NCBI RefSeq assembly: GCF_002245895.1
Contig: NZ_NPJZ01000001.1
Coordinates: forward strand, 2,702,501 to 2,766,500
Reading direction: 5' to 3'
DNA from: Rhodococcus sp. OK302
GTDB taxonomy: Bacteria > Actinomycetota > Actinomycetes > Mycobacteriales > Mycobacteriaceae
DNA: 64,000 nucleotides
A model generated the notes under the pieces. That model did not search any database, was not told the DNA's origin, and saw only the letters and a program-made list of their open reading frames with translations. Positions 57,806 to 64,000 of the stretch are shown one piece after another. Numbering within the stretch: position 1 is the first letter of the stretch; the number at the start of each line of letters is the position of its first letter. Made by a program: the position numbers and the translations under genes.

Positions 57806-58605
57806 GTGTGGGCGTCGAACATCGCTGACGTGTGCGGGATTTCGGAATCCTGATCAGCGAATGCTTCGTAGCGTTTGTCTCCGGTCAGGTGGAACAGTAG
57901 GAATCCCGTCAGGACACAGCGGGCAGTGAGCTGAGTTTTGCGCTCCGACCCGCCGAGGCCCAATGCGCCGAGGAGTCGACGACCTTCGATGAGACCGGCG
58001 TCCTGCGCGTCGTCGATGGTTCGTCCGACGACGGGGCCACCCCATTCGCGGGTGAGGGGCCGGGCAATGCTGGTGAGTGAATCGACGTCGTCTTCTCCGG
58101 CGAGGATGAGACCCGGTGCTGTGATCTTGGACGCGTAGTTTTCGGCTTTGGGAGCGGTCGGTGCTGGGAACAACGCAGCCACAGCAGCGACATTGCCCCG
58201 CTGAGCGGCGGCGAGAACCGCGGCTCCGGCGCCCATTCCGTGTCCGGCGAACGCGACGTGGTCGGGATGAACACTGATCTGTCCGGGGCCCAATCGCACT
58301 CCGACGCAGATGTCCAGTGTCGAGCGCAGATCGGCTGCCAAACCGAGGTGTGAGGGGATGGGTCCGCGTTCACTCTCGGGTGCTGCGGCGACGATTCCCC
58401 AGGAAGCAAGGTGTTGGAGTGTCTGTTCGTACTTGTGTGCACCCACCATCCACCCGTGCGCGAAAGCAACGGCGGGCAGGTTGAAACCAGCTTCCGGGGT
58501 GTATACGACTCCGGGCTGACCGGCGAGGGCGAGGTTGCCGCGCAGTACTCGGTGCGGTCCGCGCTTGGACAGCTCGCGGGTCAGTGTCTTCAGTTTCGGT
58601 GCCAC
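57766..58605 (-). CDS. Alpha/beta hydrolase fold protein lacking the nucleophile serine
   Basis: A 279-residue alpha/beta hydrolase resembling dienelactone/chlorophyllase-type hydrolases: AVAFAHGWMVGAHKYEQTLQHLAS is the oxyanion segment. The nucleophile elbow reads FAGHGMGAG, where GHSMG is expected, so glycine stands in place of the catalytic serine. The acid position (GEDDVDS) is kept. By position it matches Rv3438, between Rv3439c and glmS. It is either a pseudo-enzyme or uses another residue. The start is GTG 58605. Confidence 0.85.
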   Translation of the reverse strand: MAPKLKTLTRELSKRGPHRVLRGNLALAGQPGVVYTPEAGFNLPAVAFAHGWMVGAHKYEQTLQHLASWGIVAAAPESERGPIPSHLGLAADLRSTLDICVGVRLGPGQISVHPDHVAFAGHGMGAGAAVLAAAQRGNVAAVAALFPAPTAPKAENYASKITAPGLILAGEDDVDSLTSIARPLTREWGGPVVGRTIDDAQDAGLIEGRRLLGALGLGGSERKTQLTARCVLTGFLLFHLTGDKRYEAFADQDSEIPHTSAMFDAHTQSDARRNQALPR

Positions 58606-58738
58606 GGGTCAAGACGTTATCCGATGTGGCGTCTGCTCGACGCGTGGACGGTCGCCACGTCGCCGGAGATCGTCGTGAGGCGGCGTCGGGTAACCGCAGA
58701 ATGCACTGACCGTCGCCGTCCAAGTACCCTGAGTCACC

Positions 58739-60600
58739 ATGTGCGGAATCGTGGGATACGTCGGCCACCGCCCGGCTCTGGGTGTTGTGGTGGAGGCTTT
58801 GCGGCGAATGGAGTATCGCGGCTATGACTCTGCGGGAATCGCGATTCTCGATGGAGTCGGTGGGGTCGAGATCGAGCGTAAGGCCGGGAAGCTGGCCAAC
58901 CTCGAAGCTCGGTTGGAAGAGGTCGGTACCGACAGTTTTGTCGGCACCGCGGGAATCGGTCATACGAGATGGGCGACGCACGGTCGACCGACGGATCGCA
59001 ATGCTCACCCGCATCGTGATGCGAGCGGGAAACTTGCGGTTGTCCACAACGGCATCATCGAGAACTTCGCGCCGTTGCGCGCTGAACTCGAAGCTGCGGG
59101 CGTCGAGTTGCTCAGTGACACCGACTCCGAGGTAGCTGTCCATCTGGTGGCGCGTGCGTACGCGGAGGGCCCGTCGTCGGGTGATTTCGTGGAGAGTGCG
59201 TTGTCGGTGGTTCGCCGCCTCGAGGGTGCGTTCACGTTGGTGTTCACTCACTCCGATCATGCGGACACGATTGTTGCCGCGCGTCGGTCGACGCCGTTGG
59301 TGGTCGGTGTCGGTGAGGGCGAGATGTTCCTCGGCTCCGATGTGGCGGCGTTCATCGAGCACACTCGCGATGCGGTGGAACTCGGACAGGATCAGGCCGT
59401 CGTGATCACGGCGGACGGTTACACGATCTCGGATTTCTCCGGCAACGAGGCGCAGGGTCGCCCGTTCCGGATCGATTGGGACCTTGCGGCTGCCGAAAAG
59501 GGCGGTCACGACTACTTCATGCTCAAGGAGATCGAGGAGCAGCCGACCGCGGTTGCGGACACGCTTATCGGTCACTTCGAGAACGGCAAGATCGTCCTCG
59601 ACGAGCAGCGGTTGTCCGATCAGGAACTGCGGGACGTCGACAAGGTTTTGTCGTGGCTTGCGGTAGTGCCTATCACTCCGGCCTGTTGGCGAAGTACGCG
59701 ATCGAGCATTGGACGAGGCTTCCCGTCGAGGTCGAGTTGGCCAGCGAATTCCGTTATCGGGATCCGGTTCTGGATCGTTCGACGCTCGTCGTCGCGATCT
59801 CGCAGTCCGGTGAAACTGCGGACACACTCGAAGCGGTGAAGCACGCCAAGGATCAGAAGGCTCGGGTTCTCGCGATCTGCAACACCAACGGTGCGCAGAT
59901 CCCCCGTGAAGCCGACGCTGTTCTCTACACCCGGGCAGGACCGGAAATTGCGGTCGCGTCGACCAAGGCTTTCCTTGCGCAGGTCACGGCGAACTACCTC
60001 GTTGGCTTGGCGTTGGCGCAGGCCCGTGGCACCAAGTATCCCGACGAGGTTGCACGCGAGTTCGCCGATCTCGAGGCGATGCCGGCGTTGGTGCGCAAGG
60101 TCATCGAGAATGCAGAACCGGTACGTGAGTTGGCGCGCAAGTTCGCGACAGCGTCGACGATTCTGTTCCTGGGGCGCCACGTGGGTTATCCCGTTGCGCT
60201 CGAGGGTGCGCTCAAGCTCAAGGAGCTTGCGTACATTCACGCCGAAGGTTTTGCGGCCGGTGAGCTCAAGCACGGGCCGATCGCGTTGATCGAGGAGGGC
60301 CTTCCGGTCATCATCGTCATGCCGTCGCCGCAGGGTCGTGCAGTGTTGCATTCGAAGTTGGTCTCCAACATTCAGGAGATCAAGGCTCGTGGCGCTACAA
60401 CCATCGTGATCGCGGAGGAAGGCGACACCGTCGCTGCTGCGCACGCCGATCACCTGATCGAGATTCCGGCGTCGCCGACGCTGTTGCAGCCGTTGCTGTC
60501 GACGGTTCCGTTGCAGATCTTTGCGGCGGAGGTGGCTGCAGCGCGCGGCTACGACGTCGACAAGCCGCGTAACCTGGCGAAATCGGTTACCGTCGAATAA
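58739..60600 (+). pseudogene. glmS: Glucosamine-6-phosphate synthase GlmS, frameshifted
   Basis: The N-terminal glutaminase domain (nucleophile Cys2 in MCGIVGYVG, HTRWATHG, HNGIIENF) reads from 58739 to about 59645. The isomerase domain (VVACGSAYHSGLLAKYAIE, ISQSGETADTLEA, two SIS modules, end KPRNLAKSVTVE) continues in another frame to 60600. The junction lies in GTTTTG at 59645-59650: one extra T gives VFVVACGSAYH as in the family, and a protein of about 620 residues. GlmS makes glucosamine-6-phosphate from fructose-6-phosphate and glutamine and should be needed for the cell wall, so a base-calling error is the best explanation. Confidence 0.93.
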
Positions 60601-60614
60601 CTTTCGGCTTGGAC

Positions 60615-60661
60615 GCAGTGAGACCCGCAACCACCTCGGTTGCGGGTCTCACTGCATTTTT
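60615..60661. terminator. Bidirectional terminator after glmS
   Basis: Perfect 18-bp stem (60615-60632 / 60638-60655) with a five-base loop, followed by ATTTTT. The convergent cupredoxin gene ends at its right edge. Confidence 0.92.
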
Positions 60662-61029
60662 CATGCTTGGACGACGACGGTCCCGCGCATGTCGGGGTGC
60701 GGGGTACACGTGTAGTCGTAGGTTCCGGGTTCGGTGAAGGTGACCGTGTAGGTTCCGGACTTCTTGAGTGGGCTGCGGAGCAGGCTTCGGGCTGATCCGA
60801 GGCCGCGGACGTCGTGAGCCATTCCGTTGTCGTCGAACACCCAGGTGACGGTGTCGCCTACTTTCACGGTGATGGACGCGGGGGAGTAGGCCATCCCGGT
60901 GACGGTGACTACCGGTCCGCTCACCGTGGGTTGGGGGGTGGTCGGAGTGGAATCCGTGGTGGAACTGCACCCGACGAGACCGAGGGCGAGGACAAGTCCT
61001 GCGATCATCGGGCGTAAACGTGATTTCAT
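60661..61029 (-). CDS. Cupredoxin-domain lipoprotein
   Basis: A 122-residue small blue-copper protein. The signal peptide has a lipobox LGLVGC (Cys21), so it is lipid-anchored outside the membrane; a Thr/Pro-rich linker leads to a plastocyanin-like domain from residue 38. The type 1 copper ligands are visible: His72 (AHDV), Cys108, His111 and Met114 (YTCTPHPDM). It should carry electrons or copper in the cell envelope. The start is ATG 61029; the frame upstream runs into nnrD. It is divergent from nnrD by 40 bp. Confidence 0.9.
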   Translation of the reverse strand: MKSRLRPMIAGLVLALGLVGCSSTTDSTPTTPQPTVSGPVVTVTGMAYSPASITVKVGDTVTWVFDDNGMAHDVRGLGSARSLLRSPLKKSGTYTVTFTEPGTYDYTCTPHPDMRGTVVVQA

Positions 61030-61069
61030 GGTTTCGAGGGTAGCGACAGGTGAGAAGGAGGGTTCCGAC

Positions 61070-62509
61070 ATGCGTGGGTACTTCACGGCGGATCAAGTGC
61101 GAGATGCCGAGGCTCCGCTTCTCTCATCGCTGCCCGAAGGGGCGTTGATGCGCCGAGCCGCGTACGGCCTCGCGCAGGTGATTGTCGATGAATTACGTTC
61201 TCGGACAGGCGGGGTCGTTCATCGCACGGTGGCGCTCCTGGTCGGTAGTGGCGACAACGGGGGTGACGGACTCTGGGCGGGCGCATTCCTGCGTAAACGA
61301 GGAGTCGTTGTTCGAGCAATCCTGTTGGACCCGGCGCGAGCCCACCAGAAAGGCCTCGACGCTTTTCTTCGGGCCGGTGGGCGCGTGGCTGCGGACCTCG
61401 GTGAGCCGGATCTGGTCGTTGACGGGATCGTCGGCATCTCGGGCCGCGGTGCACTGCGACCGGATGCTGCTGCGATGGTGGCGCAGGTCCGTTGCCCGAT
61501 CGTGGCGGTCGATCTGCCTAGCGGCGTCGACGCTAATACCGGTGCCGTCTGCGGGCCGGCAGTGACGGCCGCGGTGACGGTGACGTTCGGCGCTCTCAAA
61601 CCGGTGCATGTATTGGCGTCGCCGCAGTGTGGGCGAGTGGAGTTGATCGATATCGGACTGGATCTCGGAGAACCGGATTTCCAGTCTCTGGAGCCTTCGG
61701 ACGTCGGGGCACTCTGGCCGGTGCCGGGGCCAGGCGACGACAAGTATTCGCAAGGCGTTGTGGGCGTGATCGCGGGTAGCGACAGGTATCCGGGGGCTGG
61801 GGTGTTGTGCACGGGGGCCGCGGTGACGTCGACATCCGGTTTGGTGCGCTTTGCCGGTCCTGGGGCTGCCGAGGTGTTGTCACGATTTCCCGAGGTGGTT
61901 GCGAGTAGCACCTTCGAGGAGGCGGGCCGGGTGCAGGCCTGGGTGGTCGGACCCGGGATGGGAATCGACGCCGGGGCGGCGGCCTTGCTCGAGTTGGTGC
62001 TCGCGACGGATGTTCCGGTCGTGATCGATGCCGACGGGCTGACGCTGCTGGCCCAGGATCCGGATCTGGTCCGCCGGCGCACCGCGCCGACTCTGTTGAC
62101 TCCGCATGCGGGTGAGTTCGCGAGGTTGGCCGGCAGAGAGGTCGGCGCGGATCGGGTGAGCGCCACGAGGGAATTGGCGTCGGATCTCGGTGCGAGCGTG
62201 CTGCTCAAGGGACACACGACGGTGATCGCAGATCGAGTCGGAAGGGTTCTGGTCAACGATGCAGGTGGTTCGTGGGCGTCGACGGCCGGATCGGGTGACG
62301 TTTTGTCCGGAGTGATCGGTGCGCTGCTTGCGTCCGGGCTCACGCCACTCGAGGCTGCTGCCGTGGGGGCGAGGGCTCACGCTCTCGCCGCGAATCTGGC
62401 GGCAGCCGGCGGAATGGTTGACGTCGCGGGTGCCCCGATTTCTGCATCTCCGCTGCTCGGAAGGGTGCGGGACGCGGTGAGGGTGCTTCGCAGTTTTGCC
62501 CGAGACTGA
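61070..62509 (+). CDS. nnrD: Bifunctional NAD(P)H-hydrate epimerase/dehydratase
   Basis: A 479-residue fusion that repairs hydrated NAD(P)H. Residues 1-215 are the YjeF-N epimerase (SGDNGGDGLWAG near 67; VDLPSGVDANTG near 148). Residues 225-479 are the ADP-dependent dehydratase of the ribokinase fold, with DADGLTLLAQ, LTPHAGEFARL and TAGSGDVLSGV. The start is ATG 61070, eight bases after GAAGGAGGG. The domain order (epimerase first) is the standard bacterial one. alr follows 55 bp later, as in mycobacteria. Confidence 0.95.
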   Translation: MRGYFTADQVRDAEAPLLSSLPEGALMRRAAYGLAQVIVDELRSRTGGVVHRTVALLVGSGDNGGDGLWAGAFLRKRGVVVRAILLDPARAHQKGLDAFLRAGGRVAADLGEPDLVVDGIVGISGRGALRPDAAAMVAQVRCPIVAVDLPSGVDANTGAVCGPAVTAAVTVTFGALKPVHVLASPQCGRVELIDIGLDLGEPDFQSLEPSDVGALWPVPGPGDDKYSQGVVGVIAGSDRYPGAGVLCTGAAVTSTSGLVRFAGPGAAEVLSRFPEVVASSTFEEAGRVQAWVVGPGMGIDAGAAALLELVLATDVPVVIDADGLTLLAQDPDLVRRRTAPTLLTPHAGEFARLAGREVGADRVSATRELASDLGASVLLKGHTTVIADRVGRVLVNDAGGSWASTAGSGDVLSGVIGALLASGLTPLEAAAVGARAHALAANLAAAGGMVDVAGAPISASPLLGRVRDAVRVLRSFARD

Positions 62510-62564
62510 GTGATCTCAAACCCGAATTGGCGTCCGAATTTGTGAGGGTGGCAGGATTGCTGCC

Positions 62565-63770
62565 ATGAAGCTTGCCGAGGGAAGAGCGCCGAAAGACCCA
62601 TCAGAAGGGGAATCGGCAAGCGCCGGAGCATCGGTGAGCCCTCAGACCGAAGCTGTCGTAGACCTCGACGCCATTGCCCACAACGTGCGCGTCCTCTGCG
62701 AGTTCGCGGGCGATGCGGCGCTCATGGCAGTCATCAAAGCGGACGGCTACAACCACGGTGCGGTCGCTGTTGCGCGCACTGCGCTTGCTGCCGGTGCACG
62801 CGAACTCGGTGTCACGACAATTCCGGAGGCATTGGTACTCCGGGAAGCGGGAATCACGGCGCCGATATTGGCGTGGTTGCATGGCGTCGACGCGGATTTT
62901 GCCGCCGCCATCGGTGCGGATGTGGAGATCGGTGTGTCGTCGCCGCGCCATCTTGCTGCGGTTGTGAGCGCCGCGCGTGGCCTCGGACGGACTGCCACGG
63001 TGACGTTGAAGGTCGATACCGGCCTCAATCGCAATGGTGTGTCGCAGACGGATTGGCCGCAGATGCTCACCGATCTGGTCGCGGCCCGCGACGAAGGCAC
63101 TATCCGGTTGCGCGGTGTGTTCTCGCATCTGGCGCATTCGGATGAGCCGCACCACGATGTCATCGACCACCAGAAGCAACGTCTGATCGACGCGGTTGCA
63201 GAAGTTCGGGCTCATGGATTTGAGCCCGAAGTTGTGCATCTTTCCAACTCGGCAGCTACGGTTACACGCCCTGACCTGCAATTTGACATGGTTCGGCCGG
63301 GAATTGCGATATATGGATTGTCGCCAGTGCCTGAGCTGGGCGATTTCGGTCTCAGACCGGCTATGACGTTGCGAGCGAAGGTGATCTTGGTGAAGAAGGT
63401 GGCCGCCGGCGAGGGGGTTTCCTACGGACACCTCTGGACGGCACCGCACGACACCACGCTGGCGCTCCTGCCCGTCGGATACGCGGACGGGCTTCCACGT
63501 TCGTTGAGCGGGCGTTTCGAAGTGCAACTCGGTGGGAAGCGTCGACGCGCTGTCGGACGGATCTGCATGGATCAGGTGATGGTCGACATCGGACCCGACG
63601 GAGACGGCGTTCGGGAAGGCGATACCGCGATCTTCTTCGGAAACGGAGACCAGGGTGAACCCAACGCACAGGCGTGGGCGGAAGCCTTGGACACCATTCA
63701 CTACGAGGTCGTGACCGGCCTACGCGGGCGAACTGTGCGTACCTACATCGGTGGGGAGAGTTCATCATGA
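62565..63770 (+). CDS. alr: Alanine racemase
   Basis: A 401-residue PLP enzyme giving D-alanine for peptidoglycan. The PLP lysine is Lys58 ([13 protein letters not shown]) and the opposite base is Tyr287 (VSYGH). The N-terminus is about 20 residues longer than the minimal fold ([16 protein letters not shown]..); ATG 62565 has AGGA nine bases upstream, while a GTG at 62634 would give a shorter form. The stop overlaps the next gene (ATGA). Confidence 0.96.
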   Translation: MKLAEGRAPKDPSEGESASAGASVSPQTEAVVDLDAIAHNVRVLCEFAGDAALMAVIKADGYNHGAVAVARTALAAGARELGVTTIPEALVLREAGITAPILAWLHGVDADFAAAIGADVEIGVSSPRHLAAVVSAARGLGRTATVTLKVDTGLNRNGVSQTDWPQMLTDLVAARDEGTIRLRGVFSHLAHSDEPHHDVIDHQKQRLIDAVAEVRAHGFEPEVVHLSNSAATVTRPDLQFDMVRPGIAIYGLSPVPELGDFGLRPAMTLRAKVILVKKVAAGEGVSYGHLWTAPHDTTLALLPVGYADGLPRSLSGRFEVQLGGKRRRAVGRICMDQVMVDIGPDGDGVREGDTAIFFGNGDQGEPNAQAWAEALDTIHYEVVTGLRGRTVRTYIGGESSS

Positions 63771-64000
63771 AGACTGCAGGGCGAATGAGCATTCTCGGCG
63801 GGCTCCTCAGCGCGGTGGCGCTGGGTTCGATGGCCGGTCTCAATGCACTCAAGACAGCGACGCGGCCCGGTCGGGAGATTTACGCCGACGAAGACTTCGA
63901 TTTGATGACCCGCGATCGTTCGAGCGTCGTACGCACCGAGGACGGGGTTGACCTGGCCGTACGTGAGGTCGGTCCGGATGACGCGCCACTCACGGTCGTC
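63767..64000 (+). CDS. Alpha/beta hydrolase, N-terminal part (cut by the window edge)
   Basis: 78 residues visible. A hydrophobic segment near residues 8-24 ([18 protein letters not shown]) may be a membrane anchor. Then come a linker and [25 protein letters not shown], the first strands of an alpha/beta hydrolase. Its ATG overlaps the alr stop (ATGA), so it is translated from the alr mRNA. In related genomes a hydrolase gene sits at this spot before tsaE/tsaB (from memory). The catalytic residues lie beyond the window. Confidence 0.75.
   Translation, partial: MKTAGRMSILGGLLSAVALGSMAGLNALKTATRPGREIYADEDFDLMTRDRSSVVRTEDGVDLAVREVGPDDAPLTVV

Noticed and set aside
59476..59645. Separate second gene starting before the GlmS isomerase part
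   Set aside because: The first 50 or so codons of that frame are the out-of-frame shadow of the GlmS N-terminal half; the isomerase domain starts only at the frameshift.

Overview
The window looks like a chromosomal segment of a mycolic-acid actinobacterium, most likely Rhodococcus (R. erythropolis-type). The clues are high-GC codon usage with many GTG and TTG starts, a mycolyltransferase-like secreted protein, an ESX-4 type VII locus next to rplM-rpsI, and the gene order rplM-rpsI-glmM-(two hypotheticals)-hydrolase-glmS-nnrD-alr, which matches Mycobacterium/Nocardia. The genus is an inference from family knowledge, not a database result.

Region 1 (1-18985) is the right part of a nonribosomal peptide gene cluster. 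Two NRPS genes run rightward. The first enters from the left edge and ends in a condensation domain followed by a degenerate, truncated adenylation domain. The second is A-T-C-A-T-TE. After them lie, mostly leftward, a Tat-secreted amidase, an antigen-85-like esterase, a three-gene DrrABC-type exporter, a family 2 glycosyltransferase (rightward, AT-richer), and a four-gene operon: a 4-amino-4-deoxychorismate mutase, a fused ADC synthase, a 4-amino-4-deoxyprephenate dehydrogenase and an AurF/CmlI-type di-iron arylamine N-oxygenase with all seven metal ligands. Together these predict a peptide built on 4-aminophenylalanine, with the amine possibly oxidised to nitro, plus its export. This is the most novel part of the window. 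A DUF4442 gene follows.

Region 2 (19053-37549) holds the S10, spc and alpha ribosomal operons: rpsJ to rpsQ, rplN to rpsZ, rpsH to rplO, secY-adk-map, infA-rpmJ-rpsM-rpsK-rpsD, rpoA-rplQ-truA. Strong hairpin terminators separate the units. Three of the promoters share a -10 box, five bases, then GGTTGCC, and lead into long leaders.

Region 3 (37588-39986) has an acyl-CoA dehydrogenase divergent from a TetR regulator with a palindromic operator candidate between them, and a frameshifted FMN reductase.

Region 4 (39974-52925) is an ESX-4 type VII secretion locus: eccE, eccB, mycP, eccD (frameshifted), eccC, an Rv3446c-type protein and two WXG100 proteins. Three 16-bp tandem repeats sit just upstream of the first WXG100 gene.

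Region 5 (53001-64000) holds rplM-rpsI, glmM, three small unknown genes that may be linked to type VII secretion, a hydrolase lacking its nucleophile serine, glmS (frameshifted), a cupredoxin lipoprotein, nnrD, alr and the start of another alpha/beta hydrolase.

The three frameshifts (FMN reductase, eccD, glmS) can each be repaired by adding one base to a short homopolymer. glmS should be required for growth, so sequencing or assembly error is the likeliest cause. No tRNA, rRNA, CRISPR array or transposase was recognised.
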